From the NCBI GenBank assembly GCA_905160935.1, contig CAJHZI010000591.1:1-64000 (forward strand): 64,000 nt of DNA, given 5' to 3'. Below, one piece after another: positions 23,387 through 35,613 of the stretch. A model generated the notes under the pieces. That model was not told the origin of the DNA. It saw only the letters and a list, made by a program, of their open reading frames with translations, and searched no databases. This DNA is from Enchytraeus crypticus (Eukaryota; Annelida; Clitellata; Enchytraeida; Enchytraeidae). Position numbers and translations under genes: made by a program. The first letter of the stretch is position 1. Each line of letters opens with the position of its first letter.

Positions 23387-25911
23387 TTCTCTCTCTTTCT
23401 CCTGGATATTTATAGTTGTCTATTCTTATTAACTTTCGCCCTATAATATACTTGATCATTAATTCTTTAGAAATCATGGTTTGTGGACAAGACCAGTTAA
23501 TATGGATTGTATGCTACTCAGATCATCATGATCCAATCAATGTACCGTCGACTTTCCCATCAATTTATAGGAATATACTAGATATAAGCATTGTATTGCA
23601 AGTGACGTCCCTGACTTTGCCTTATGGCAAGGAACCGGATTTTAAAGTCTTATTGATTGATTGTTTTATGACCCATTCTGGATGAAATTTACTCGAGAGT
23701 AATACAACGCATCAAAATGTCATTCTCTAAAAATGATAAAATACATAATAAATCTATGCCTATATACCGAACATTGCCTGCCGTCAATATAAACACTCAA
23801 CACTCTTCACTCCTCCACCACTGCCCCACCTAGCTTTGTTTATTATCTGCGCACAGCTACCACTGCACATTACAAGAGGTCTATAAAATAACTACAGTAA
23901 ACTACTCTATATCACGAATACTCTCAATATAAATCAAGCAACGTGTTTAATTTAATATTATACGATCAATGAGTTCGATCTAATGTATTCCTTACAAGAG
24001 AACTTGCGCGAAGCATAACACTTGATAAAATCGTTCATTTAAAGTCCGACTTCATTAAAATTCGTAACAAAGGAAGATGTCAAGAGTTTTATAAAATCTG
24101 CTGGATCATAGCGCTTGCTATAGTTGACTTTCTTTTCTGTTTCATATCGTTTATTCGTTCACCTCAGCGTGGATTGTAGAAACAATAGAACGTTCATGGT
24201 GGTTAAGGCATAGACTTTGTGAAGGGATTAACTTGTTGATCTAAGGACTGCTTTTATGGAGTGAGAAAGCAGACCTTGAGTATTAATAAGTATGTACCTT
24301 GAACCTGCCACTTGGCAATGCACTGAAGAAGAGAAGAACGTTCATGCAGACAAACTAAACAAGCAAAACGAAATAGTAATACTAATATAACTATGACACT
24401 GTGCTATATTACACTTTATAATGTAACTCGTTCAATGTAGGCCTATCACTCGTTACACTACAGGCGCCTCGCATGCACCACTCTGCAGTGATTGGTCGGA
24501 GAAGCTTTGGTTGTTCGAGAAGTCACTGGCCGCCATCTTCCCTACAGCCGCTGAGCTAGCAACAGTACACAGCGTCTCTCACATCATGCCCATCTCTGAG
24601 GCTCAACAGAAACTAACGTTTCTCAACATTACACAGCTGCTCAACAAAGCCTTCGAAGGAACCAATGAAACCATAACCCAGGACAACGAAGTATTTCTAC
24701 GTACTGTCAACTACTTCGAAAGATTGAACAACCTGATTAAGAACCTAGGAGATGACTCTAAGAGCACTCTCGCTGCCTATATCGTCTGGATGGCGGTAAA
24801 CAAGGTATCGGATACGGCGGGTGATTCCTATCAGCGGGCTCAACTCTTTCTTACCCGGACTCTAATCGATCCGGAGACATCTCTGCCCGCCAGGTGGCAG
24901 ATCTGCGTGGCGGAGTCAGTTCAGACTTTGGGATTCGCCGCCGGAGCAGTCCATGCTGAGAAATATTCGAAAACACTGGAAAAAGATAGAATCTCGAAGC
25001 TGCTTCAAAGCATGGTTGACGAGTTTTTAGACAGACTTCCCCAGGCTGATTGGTTGAAGACGGAGACGAGAAAGAAAGTGGAAGAGAAGACTAGGGCCGT
25101 TGTCTGGCAGATTGGATACCCTGAGGTGTTCGACGATCCGGAAGTGTTAGACAATTATTACCGCGATTTCTCTCCTTTTAACACTCGATGCGAAAACAAA
25201 CTGGAATTCTTAAGGTTTCAGCAGAAACTCAACGCTAAGAAATATGGTCGTCCTGTTGATAAAAAGGAATGGACGATGATGCCAACGCAAGCAAATGCTT
25301 ATTATTCCCCAGCAGGCAATCAGATTGTTTTATTGGGCGGAATCCTTCAGAAGCCAATATACAATCGTGGCTACCCTATCTCAGTATTCTACGGCGCCTT
25401 GGGCTCAGTGCTTGCTCATGAACTTATTCATGCTTTTGACACCAACGGCCGGAAGTACGATTTAAATGGAAATGTTGTTGATTGGTGGGACTCAGAATCA
25501 GCGCAGGCCTACGAAGAGCGAGCTACTTGTTTCCGTGACCAATACAACGCCCAGACCTTTCAAGGTCATCCGGTTGATGGCAACCTATCAGTTGGTGAGA
25601 ACATCGCAGATGCAGGTGGAGTAGGACTCGCCTTCAGTGCCTACACCAAAGCGAGTAAAGTCAAAGCCTTAGGTGAGATTTTACCAGGAATGAGGAAGAC
25701 CGCGGCTCAGCAGTTCTTCTTGGCCTTTGCTCATCTGTGGTGTCTCAACATAAGTGACGACCATGCTAAACAACTACTGATGGAGGGTAAACATTCTCAC
25801 GGTCCTATTAGAGTGAATACAGTGGTTAAAAATACACCGGCATTTGCCGAAGCCTTTAGCTGTCCCAGTTCATCTCGAATGAATACAGGTGAACGATGCA
25901 CCATCTGGTAA
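21667..25911 (+). CDS. M13 family (neprilysin-like) zinc metalloprotease, gene B
   Basis: Predicted cell-surface or secreted peptidase, closest paralogue of gene A. Exons: to 22021, 22928-23317 and 24464-25911, joined in phase 1. From ATG 21667 the product is 730 residues: very short cytoplasmic end, membrane helix (about residues 7-30), DPCDDFYQYACG, helical domain, NAYY, HELIH (about 567-571), ENIAD and a C-terminal Cys close to the final Trp. All zinc ligands and the catalytic Glu are intact. An acceptor-like CCTACAG at 21625-21631 lies upstream in an open frame, so an extra 5' exon could add a longer N-terminus; the start is therefore uncertain. Exons 2 and 3 have exactly the lengths of gene A. 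Some stretches are almost identical to A and others very different. An AATAAA lies at 26013, about 100 bp after the stop. Confidence 0.9.
22035..22340 (+). repeat. 11-bp minisatellite beginning just after the exon 1 donor of gene B
   Basis: About 28 copies of GTTGTGCGGTC, some with GTTGTGAGGTC, start within about 15 bp of the splice donor at 22022. Open frames on both strands are by-products. Confidence 0.95.
22557..22625. repeat. (CT)n microsatellite in intron 1 of gene B
   Basis: Nearly pure CT dinucleotides. A similar CT run at 23350-23400 lies just after the exon 2 donor. Confidence 0.9.
23603..23664 (+). repeat. Short retroposon fragment with TTATTGATTGATTG tail
   Basis: GACGTCCCTGACTTTGCC, then GCAAGGAACCGG, then a TGAT simple repeat; related to the copy at 8742-8812. 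It lies in intron 2 of M13 gene B. Confidence 0.5.
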
Positions 25912-26180
25912 TAGATGGGCGTAGTGACAGATCTTTATTAGCACATTCAGGGTTTTATATTGCGTAGGTTAAATTTAGATGTGTACTGATGATTTTAGAG
26001 ACAGTTTTTATAAATAAATAAATTAGAGTAAAGTACATTTATAACTGCACTCACTGAATATCGTCTTCTGGCATTTTTTTCGTATCATGCACTATTTTAT
26101 ATTTTTATATTAGATTTAGATAAATTCAGATCAAGGATAAAAGGAATTTTCGTAATTACATGCATCTAAATATCCCCTTG

Positions 26181-26410
26181 TTGTGTCCGTGTTGCTTGAA
26201 GAATAGACCAACCGTGTAACTATGCACGTGTCGTAGAAGGCGATATAGAACAAGATTCAAACCAACGGCAGAAAGGGTATTCGGTTGGTGAGCGCCTAGG
26301 ATCCAGAAATTTCTACAAATATAAACGAATGGAAAAACTTCAAAGTAATAATTCGTATCCCGACCCTAGTTAAACTGAGATTTAAGGGAAGATGATGTTG
26401 ATGAAATGCA
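26181..26410 (+). repeat. Interspersed repeat family R2 with (GAT)n end, most complete copy
   Basis: Shared blocks are TAGACCAACCGT, GCACGTG, GGTGAGCGCCTAGG, the CCAGAAATT block and a terminal AAGGGAAGATGATG. Partial copies lie at 45515-45600 (+), 55455-55655 (-) and 63495-63950 (+, interrupted). No coding frame. It could be a SINE or a small DNA element. The rest of 25912-27330 shows nothing I can name. Confidence 0.65.
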
Positions 26411-27339
26411 TCTAAATGTAACAACAACAGATATAAAGATTCCATTCTAATCCAAATACAACCAAATATTCTTTAGTAGACCTAAATCTCGGGTACCAAA
26501 CTACAAAAGTGTGCAATAGGCCTAAAACCTTTTCATAATGGCCAAACCTAAGTCAACTCATTAAATAAGTTTTAGTTTAACGAGTTTGTCTTTCTCAATA
26601 AACTCACATGTATACATTAATGAGATAATGAGATATGAAATAACTACGACAGGGTAAACCTTAGGCAACAAGGTACCTAGAAGGACCCTCAGAAATTCTA
26701 TAAATTAGTAAGCTTTATAAAATAGGCAGTATTAATGTCGATATAGCTGTATTTAGTTACAATCTGTGGAACATACGTTGCCAATACAACAATACAAGGT
26801 AGTGACGGTCTCTAACATACTACAAGTGGGTTGTTATAACGAAATAATTTTTTAAAGTTTCGCTGAGATCAAGTTGCCCGTCGAGTAAGCGATTTTAGAC
26901 GACGTACTGCATTATAGTGAAACACTTGGCTGGACTGCATCCCTGTTACAAGTGGGCATCGAGTCAGCAAACAATATAAGAGGTTAGTCAAAGTCAAGCC
27001 AATTATTCCAGTTCAGATCAGCACAAGCTCAGTTCAAGACCTTTCTAATATTCGTGTAAAAATTGTGTCAATTTAATTGTTGTATTTTTCTTTTTTTTCC
27101 TGGAATTTAATGTATTTTTACATAACTAAGTACATTCGGCTACAATCAGCACATTTAAAAACTGACACTATTTCTAATGATTGAGTATCGGGTGGTAAAA
27201 ACTGTTCTTTTATAATTTGCTGTACTTTTCTTTGAACAATAAAAACACTGCTACTCTTTTCTAGTCTTTTGTTGAAGCAATAGCATTAATTACGACGATT
27301 GAGAAAAATCAAGTCAGGCAGACAGACATTAATAAATAA

Positions 27340-27395
<56 letters not shown>

Positions 27396-27415
27396 ATATA
27401 TATACATTATATATA
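27340..27415. repeat. (TA)n microsatellite
   Basis: Pure TA runs with a TTTA break. Confidence 0.9.
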
Positions 27416-27874
27416 CATTATAAAAGTTTTTCTTGAAATGCTATTCAAAAGTGTACACTGCAATGGTATTCATCAGTTTATGTTCCTGATGTCAATGGAT
27501 ATTAAAAGTGGTTGCTATGCCAACGACGTGTTGTCTAGGCAACCGTATCAGGGTAGGCCTACTCTTGTTTCACTATAGCCTAACTTTTCGATGACAACAT
27601 TTAACCTGTCATTTAAATATATCAGACGGCAATCAGTAGACCTTACAAACTCTTAGGCTGGAGATAGGCCCTATAGGTAGACCCAGGCCTATAAAACCTT
27701 TCCCAGGGGAGTAGCTAGCCCCGTACTCCCCCAGCCTTGGCCTATGCACTTACACAATTCGTCTAAATTCTAAGAGATTTTCTATATGGGGGGGGGGGGG
27801 GGTACAAAGACAGTTGGGTTAATGTAAACCAACAAATATCACAATAAAGATTTGACATCAGATTCCTCACCGAG

Positions 27875-27989
27875 GTATGCATGTATGCATGTATGCATGT
27901 ATGTATGTATACGTATGTATGTATGTATGTATGCATGTATGCATGTATGTATGTATGTATGTATGTATGCATGTATGTATGCATGTATG

Positions 27990-28021
<32 letters not shown>

Positions 28022-28025
28022 TGTA

Positions 28026-28057
<32 letters not shown>

Positions 28058-28461
28058 TGTGTGTGTGCATACATGCATGCATGCATGCATGCATGCATAC
28101 ATACATACATACACATGCATGCATGCATGCATGCATGCATGCATGTGTATGCATGTACGTATGTACGTATGTACGTACGTACATACGTACATACGTACGT
28201 ACGTACGTACGTACGTACGTACATACATACATGCATGCATGCATGCATGCATGCATGCATGCATGCATGTATGTATGTACGTACGTACGTACGTACGTAC
28301 GTATGTACGTACGTACGTATGTACGTATGTACGTATGTATGTATGTTTGTATGTATGTATGTATGTATGTATGTATATGTATGTATGTATATATGTATGT
28401 ATATGTATGTATGTATATATGTATGTATATATGTGTGTATATATGTTTGTATATATGTGTG

Positions 28462-28492
<31 letters not shown>

Positions 28493-28540
28493 ATATGTAT
28501 GTATATGTATGTGTTTATGTATGTGTTTATGTAAGTGTTC
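27875..28540. repeat. Compound tetranucleotide array (ATGC/ATGT/ACGT)n
   Basis: About 660 bp of blocks of GTAT, GCAT, GTAC and GCGT tetramers. Alternating purine-pyrimidine order holds almost throughout. Several frames on both strands are open (Tyr, Met, Cys, His, Val) only because of the repeat. Confidence 0.95.
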
Positions 28541-29117
28541 GTGTGAGTGTGTGTGGAATTGTGAACGACACCCCTCTCCATTGAAAAAACTATCTACGCC
28601 CCTGACCTTACCTACCAGCCTTATTAATATTATTTTCTTACCTATCCTATCCTATATTATCTTTGTATTCTTTTCTATCCTAACTTATTTATAGTCGTGT
28701 ACGTATGATTCATAAAACTGAATTTAACCGCTCACTTGTAATTGCAAAAAGCCAGGAAATTTACAAAGTTGATATATCTTGACCTAACAGATAAGCTGAA
28801 GACCTGTGCTGACATAATCCACTTAAATGAAGCGATCAAGTATGTAAGTAAAACGGAAGACAGTAATTGCAGTCTATAGCGTTACTGTCTATAGTTGAGA
28901 AAACAGACAATACGACATTCAACTTTGTATAGAAACATATAGCAATTAGAACTGCAACACAATTTGTTGTCACAGAACAAAAGTTAAATATTAGCAGTAG
29001 AGTACGAATACACGACGTATGATAAACTGTCACAGGCAAACAGGCAAATAAATTGACTTGATACACAAGTACAGTATGATAGATTCAAAGTTTGTTCAAG
29101 CTCTACCAGACATTGGT

Positions 29118-29272
29118 TCAAATTGTACAATAGATTGGTTCAAAGTGTACCAGAGATTGGTTCAAAGTGTACCAGAGATTGGTTCAAAGTGTACCAGAGA
29201 TTGGTTCAAAGTGTACCAGAGATTAGTTCAAAGTGTACCAGAGATTGGTTCAAAGTGTACCAGAGATTGGAT
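29118..29272 (+). repeat. 22-bp minisatellite, about 7 copies
   Basis: Unit TGGTTCAAAGTGTACCAGAGAT in tandem, slightly degenerate at the left end. Confidence 0.9.
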
Positions 29273-29314
29273 CAAGCTCAGCCAGCGTGAAGCAATAGTA
29301 CATATACACGTAGG

Positions 29315-29316
<2 letters not shown>

Positions 29317-29363
<47 letters not shown>

Positions 29364-29399
29364 CCTATATATATATAAATATATATATATATATACATG

Positions 29400-29432
<33 letters not shown>

Positions 29433-29474
29433 ATATATATATATAGGCCTATATATATATATAAACATATATAT

Positions 29475-29512
<38 letters not shown>

Positions 29513-29524
29513 TATGGGATTATC

Positions 29525-29582
<58 letters not shown>

Positions 29583-29610
29583 CAGTATATATATATAGGC
29601 CTATGTTTAT
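29317..29610. repeat. (TA)n array punctuated by TAGGCCTA
   Basis: About 290 bp of TA repeats in which the palindrome TAGGCCTA appears three times (29360, 29444, 29596). Confidence 0.9.
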
Positions 29611-29782
29611 TTAAGCATCAATTCGATACAAATACTGATACAAATAAACATTTAAAAAGAAATAAAATATTTTAAGATTTACAGTGCATCAAATAGCTTG
29701 TAAAATAGGAATAGCGGAGTATTGAGATTAATAGAAAGCTATCAAATATATCATCCAAAGTGTCATGTCTCTATCTATTCAG

Positions 29783-29836
29783 GGAAGTTTCCCAGACTCC
29801 ACAGATGCGCCACTTCATGAACTCTTCAACACGTCG
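29783..29836 (+). other. Possible 5' coding exon of M13 gene C
   Basis: A good acceptor (CTATCTATTCAG) and a strong donor (CG|GTACGT) bracket 54 bp. In one frame an ATG at 29805 gives an 11-residue basic start ending in phase 2, which would join the acceptor at 31539 in frame and yield a basic cytoplasmic tail before the membrane helix, as in gene A. Only splice signals and phase support it. Confidence 0.35.
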
Positions 29837-29883
29837 GTACGTTCTAACATTATGCTACTAATTTTTTAAATGTCTAAATAATG

Positions 29884-30080
29884 TAGGGGTATCGTCATGA
29901 CGTTTTAAATGATTCATCCTGAGGTGAATTGAATTGAACCCTCGTGGGTTCGAATCCCAGCCGCGCTGATCTGAGAGTAAAATCTCGGACATTCACAGGA
30001 CTGGCTACACGGAAAATGGATTAAATTACCTAACGGTTTAAACATGTGGTATTAAAGGGATAGATATCAATATATATGTA
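29884..30080 (+). repeat. tRNA-derived SINE, family B, copy 2
   Basis: A perfect B-box, GGTTCGAATCC, follows a tRNA-like head. The body TGAGAGTAAAATCTCGGAC and tail GGTTTAAACATGTG match 8905-9091 in inverted orientation. Confidence 0.75.
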
Positions 30081-30529
30081 GCTTAGACCTACAAGAAGTT
30101 GATCAATTCACTATAAGGCGTGTCTCCTCTACAGTGTATCCATGTTATCCATGTTATCCATAATATCTAATACATTCAGTAGGCCGTATACTGTAGGTGC
30201 ACCGTCACTGAATATGTACTTTTAAAATATTTTTTCTTCCATTTTCTAACCAAGGAGGGAGTTATATTTATATGTTCCACGATAGTGCAGTGTTTTAATC
30301 GCGCACTACATGAAGTATTTCTAGAGATTGGTCTAGAGTAGATAGCAAACTAACCCGGTCATTTAGCAATCAAATGCTACAATTACTAGAAATAATTCGC
30401 AGTTATGCTATGCATGCAGTAAACTGTCCGCCTATAATCTGATAAATAAACCTACAACAGTATGTCTACTGCAAATCATGTCAAACTATCAACCCATGAG
30501 TTTGGAATAATAAATAATTATTTGCTGTC

Positions 30530-30632
30530 AATTAGCAAATCAGCTGATTGCTAATTAAACAAATCAGCTGATTGTTAATTAAACAAATCAGCTGATTGTT
30601 AATAAAACCAATCAGCTGATTGCTAATTGCCT
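30530..30632 (+). repeat. Four tandem copies of a unit with palindrome AATCAGCTGATT
   Basis: A roughly 25-bp unit carries the 12-bp palindrome centred on CAGCTG (an E-box core), flanked by ATTAAAC. A second tandem repeat of about 36 bp (TTCATCNNNTTCAGATA-like, three copies) follows at 30690-30775. Both lie between the possible first exon and the main exons of M13 gene C. Confidence 0.8.
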
Positions 30633-31525
30633 GGTATTTGTAGAGAAACCCCACAGAAAACGACCAGGCAAAGCTATTGGACAAAGAAACTACATTCATC
30701 ACTTCAGATAGTTCATCTGCATTGATCACGTCAGGTAATTCATCTACATTCATCGCTTCAGATAATTCATCTAAACTTCTATTGGAGTTGCTGCACGAAA
30801 CTTTTCCTCCTAGCCTCCTAACCTTGTCGATATATATGATTTAAAAATCGCTTGCTTCAAACATCCTGTCACTACAGACTTTGAGTTCAGTACCTCTAGT
30901 TAAATTCTAGACTAGTTCTAATAGACTAATTCTAGGGGCAGGATTTAGCGCACTCCGTTAAGCTGCGCGTCAATTTGAACTAAGTTAAACTCCATTGCGC
31001 CGGTTAGTACTTTGTGGGCGACCAAGTTGGAAGACAGTAGGTTGACAGCATTGAAAAAAAATCTCGCGGGTGTTGGAAGGTTATTCTTAAATCCGCGCCG
31101 GCTGCAAAAGATGCGCCAACAAAAAGCAACGATTGCTAAATAACTGTGGAGAGGAATGGAGGAAATAACGAAACTACAAAAACCGCAACCATAAGAAAGG
31201 AAACTGTGTAAAAACATGCGGTATGTCATGTATGTAACTATACGAACGAAAAAAGTAAACCAGTGCGTATTAAAACTGCTAATGTAATCTAGAGCTTCTC
31301 AGCTCAACAATTATTGCATCAACAGCAACTGCATGTAGAATGCTACTGAGACTGCAGAGTTTTCACAAGTCATTTTAAATTATCGTCTCTATAGATTCCG
31401 ATACAGTTTCTTAAAATTCATTTAAGCCATCGATCTCTGTTGCCAATGCCATCATTCGGCTTTTCACGCGCATAAACTGTCGCTAGATCTACTGATTGTA
31501 TGATTCAAGTTTTCAATGTTGCGCA

Positions 31526-33890
31526 GGTGAAGAGATCAGAGGAATTGATAGAAGGTCGAGATGCTCCTGCAATTCCTTAAAACTCTACAAGATCTGGTCG
31601 ATCATCACTACAGCGACGACACTTGCGCTGATTGTTGCTATCAAAGTCACGAACACGAGCCAATACGACGAGCATGGGGCTCAGAACATCTCACAGACAA
31701 CAACAACATCAGGACCAGTGGAACTGAGATCAAGTTCTCCGGTAGTAGTAGCAACGACGTCACCTCTAACAGATACGACACGGAAGGAACTTGCAGATCT
31801 CGTGGACCAGTCGCAGCTCTGTCTCAGCGCTGAGTGCATAAAGACAGCGGGAGAGATGTTATCTAGAATGAGTCCGGATGTCGATCCATGTCAGGACTTC
31901 TATCAGTACGCCTGTGGAGAATTTATGAAAGCAGAAAATCTACCCCCGAACACTGATTTGATAACAACATCAAGTATGGCGTATGATAAGATTCTTCTTC
32001 GATTACGATTCCTGCTCCAAAAACCAGGTGGAGAATTGTCATAGTGTTAATTGTATTTAGGCCTAATTTAATTGCAATTGATTTGATTGCTGAGTTAATT
32101 GTTTTAGATTTGGTAAGGCTAATGTTAACATCAGTTGCCTCACTCGAAAGCGATGTCAGTGACGAGCGAGCCCAGGATGTGAACCCAACACATACAGTGA
32201 CATACTGATCTGCGGTCGAGTATCTTACCGACATCGCCACTTTCTCCAGACACATCGCCACTGATTCCAGCCTTGAATTTAATTGTCATTCGTTATTATT
32301 TACATTTTTCACATTCTAGTCAATGTACCGATTCATTACAAATACAATACCTTGTGTTATGGATTTACAGTAGTAGTTATAGATTATTTTTAGTAGGCCA
32401 TTTTTAGTCTTGATTTGACCTTATGATTAATTTCTGGATCGAATAACTATAAATTCCACATAGAAAGATTCTTTAAATCATTCTGGAATGATTTTAAAAA
32501 ATTGTATAGGCCAATGTAACCAGCTGCGCAATGTCTAGCATTACCATGTCCTGACTACACACAGCTTGTATTACCTCATACCACTAATTTTGTGAATACA
32601 ACTGAATATGTATTCTACTACCAATCAACAATATAGGTCTTAGTTGTTCATATACCAACTATAGGTCACGACTACAAGGGTCAACCTTCAACCGCCGTGA
32701 GGAAAGTCAAGGACTACTACTCAGCTTGTATGCGAGAGAAGTCTGCAGACGAAGACATCGACGATTATGAAGTCAACTATCGCGAATCTGTCCTTTCCTT
32801 GCCTAAAGATCGACGTTACCCGCTCAGAACGACCTTGAACTCTGGTGTTCTCGGAATGACCATGGAAAGGCCACAGTGGAAGAACTGTGTGGAGAGCACC
32901 AAGCAACGCATGGATTACGTAGCCAATGCCCTGTATGAGGAGAGATACTTAGAGACGGGGGATTTAGAGAGAGTAGTGGCAGCTATCCAAGTCATAACTC
33001 AGCAGTTCCTCGAAACTTTGCCAACCAGTGGCTGGCTTGCAGACGAAGTCGTCGGTAGGCTTGAAGAGTTAGCAAGAGCAGCTCTTTGGATTACTGGTAA
33101 TCCTGAAACTCTGAATGATTCGAGCATGGATGAATACTACGAGGAACTTAATATCACAAACAGTCATAGAGTAAATGTTCTCAACGCTGAAATATTTCAA
33201 TCAAGACATCCGACGTTGACTTACCATAATAGAAGTGTTCCTTCAGATATGTGGGCTAAACAACTTCAAGTGAATTCTTTCTACCATCCTATGTCCGATA
33301 CGATATTTATCCTGTCCGGGATATTACAAAAGCCATTCTACAACAGATTCTGGCCGTTGTCTTTGTTCTACGGAGGTATTGGCTTCGTTCTTGCTCACGA
33401 ATTTCTTCACTATGTCGACACGAATCAAAGAAGTAGCAGCTTCAGGCAACACTTCAGCGGTTGGGTGGAAAGAAACCTAACTGAGGAATATCAGAAGCGT
33501 CTCGCGTGTTTTCGGGAAGGATATGAAAGCTTAAAGTTCCAGGGGCACAACGTGGATTACAATTCATCGATTAATGAGAACCTAGCAGACAACGGTGGAA
33601 TAGCCGTAGCATACAGAGCGTTTATGAGAGAATCAGAGAATAGAAATGGGAACAACGACTTGCTGCCTGGACTCAACGTCACAGCCACCCAGCAGTTCTT
33701 CCTGACGTATGCTCAAATAAGGTGCGCCAATATGAACGAAAATGGCGCAAAGCTTATTCTACAAGATAGCCACGCACCTCCAATTCACAGAACAAATGTG
33801 GTTTTAAGAAACATGCCCCAGTTCTCAGAGGCATTTAAATGTCCTCAGAATTCACCCATGAATCCCCGGCAGAAATGTAAGCTGTGGTGA
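31526..33890 (+). CDS. M13 family metalloprotease-like protein, gene C, short form
   Basis: Third tandem M13 paralogue, with two exons visible: 31526-32027 and 32665-33890, joined in phase 1. The 5' end is open; acceptors at 31525 or 31539 imply an upstream exon. About 575 residues are visible: membrane helix, Thr/Ser-rich stalk, DPCQDFYQYACG, then a shortened helical domain, VNSFY, HEFLH, NENLAD and the C-terminal CKLW. The zinc ligands, catalytic Glu and Asp are kept. Between the CM of the YYSACM motif and the conserved WKxC there are about 50 residues, against about 253 in gene A, so roughly 200 residues of the lid-forming half are absent. The frame is intact, which argues against simple decay. 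It could be an active enzyme with an open cleft, an inactive binder or a young pseudogene. Confidence 0.8.
32112..32256 (-). repeat. tRNA-derived SINE, family A, copy 3
   Basis: On the minus strand: GTGGCGATGTCGG (A-box region), GCGGATCAGTATG, a degraded B-box, GACATCGCTTTCGAGTGAGG and a tail that ends near AGCCTTACC. It lies in the intron of M13 gene C. Confidence 0.85.
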
Positions 33891-33914
33891 CATCAGAGTG
33901 GCGTCAGCTAGATG

Positions 33915-34015
33915 CATAGGTGTAGGACTAGGTGCATAGATATAGAACTAAGTTCATAGATATAAGGCTAGGTGCATAAATATAGGGCTAGTTGCATAGA
34001 TATAGGATTATGTGC
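33915..34015 (+). repeat. Tandem repeat of about 23 bp after gene C
   Basis: About five degenerate units of the type TAGGTGCATAGATATAGGAC begin about 25 bp after the gene C stop codon, so they would fall in its 3' UTR. Confidence 0.75.
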
Positions 34016-34504
34016 CCAAACCTCCTATTTTTTAATTTTCATTATTTTGGACTGATTTTCTATATTTTGGAATACGCACCGTTTTTGAAAATTCCTTTTG
34101 CTCGCAAGCTTGATTCTGACTCAATAGTGCTCGATGTTGTCATTGATGACTGTAGCACTTTAGTTGTTATGTTACGTTAGGTGCCTAGATAGAGAAATGT
34201 TTATATTTAATTCTATGACTATGAATACACTTGTACTTATCTGTGATAACTGATGAAAACTGCAGACTTAGCGTAACTACCTCAACCGTTTCATACCTGC
34301 CATAAGATTTCTCAGGCATAACGAAGGTATAACAGTATCTTTTTGTATACTACTGTGTGTGTTAAGCTTTCTAGAGGAGAAGAATTATATGTGGCAGTGA
34401 ATGGCTTAGTGCTTTGTTTATATATATCAACCCGCACCTAGGCAACAACTATTTCTGTTAAATGAAGACTATATTTCATATATATTCAAATTAAACACTG
34501 CGAC

Positions 34505-34730
34505 ACCACCAGCCACTGTTAGTGTTAGTAGTGTTAGTGTTAGTAGGGTTAGTGTTAGTAGTGTTAGTGTAACTAGTTAGTGTCAGTAGGGTTAGTGTTA
34601 GTAGTGTTAGTGTAACTAGTTAGTGTCAGTAGGGTTAGTGTTAGTTTTGTTAGTCTAAAGTGTTAGTGTTAGTAGTGTTAGAGTTAGTAATGTTAATGAA
34701 AGTAGTGTTAGTGTTAGTGGTGTCGGTGTT
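34505..34730 (+). repeat. GTTAGT-based minisatellite
   Basis: Degenerate repeats of GTTAGTGTTAGTAG, with AGGGTTAGTG variants. It resembles telomeric sequence only loosely and contains no TTAGGG run. The rest of 34200-35600 shows only AT-rich DNA and a threefold repeat of about 33 bp at 35245-35340. Confidence 0.8.
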
Positions 34731-35613
34731 GCACTGTAGAGAATTCTCTAGAAATGCTACGCCGTTATAACGCTAAATTATTCTCTGTCAACAGTTAGAG
34801 AATGATTTAGTGATCTTTGAAGATATAACACTTTGTGACTTCAGCTTTTTGTTAATTTCAGCTTTTCATCATCTGTCAATAATAACCCGTTAAAAGTAAA
34901 TTTCCTAGATATTAATATATAATAAATAATAATAATAATAGATATTAATTAATGACAAATTTTAATTTTCTTAATAGGTTCCTAAAATATTATTAGACAG
35001 AAATCCTATGATAGTGTTTGCAAATTCAATTGACCGAATGAACATTAGCAAAGGGAGATTACGGCTTCTGAATCTTCACATTTGTTTAGCTTGAAGAAAG
35101 AATGAATTCTGTTATTATTAATATTTTAGTTATACAGTAGATTAAATTTTCATTACTAACATGCATTCTTTAAATTTGAGCTTTGCAAATCTATTCATTT
35201 AATACGAATGACAACACTGCTTGTCGACTATAATTTAAATTGATTTTACTGAATGGCATTTAATTTTACATAATTTTACTGAATGGCATTTAATTATGCA
35301 TAATTTCACTGAATAGCATTTAATTATGCATAATTTATACATACAAGTATGTAAAGTATGTAGATAATTGTATTGTATGCAATTGTACTCAATGTATATT
35401 ATTATGCTGTTTAAATGATCGAAATTTACTCATCCATGCGATGTCGGTAAGATATGATTGCTTTGGATTAAGAAACATATTTCTCTCTATTCAAGACCAT
35501 AGATTCTATAATATATGAATAGACAGGAACGCGTGATATTTAGTACAGTGGATTTAATTTCAATTATCAATCTGTAGTCTGAGGAATAGGCCAAGTGTTC
35601 TAGAGAGTTCTGA

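Noticed and set aside
27763-28694. Several 130-280 residue ORFs made of Tyr, His, Met, Cys and Val
   Set aside because: They are readings of a tetranucleotide microsatellite on both strands.
30945-31229. Minus-strand ORF of 94 residues
   Set aside because: I recognise no domain, and the hydrophobic composition matches random AT-rich sequence; no exon partners were found.
34505-34730. Interstitial telomere repeats
   Set aside because: The units are GTTAGT with many variants; there is no run of TTAGGG, TTAGG or another known telomere unit.
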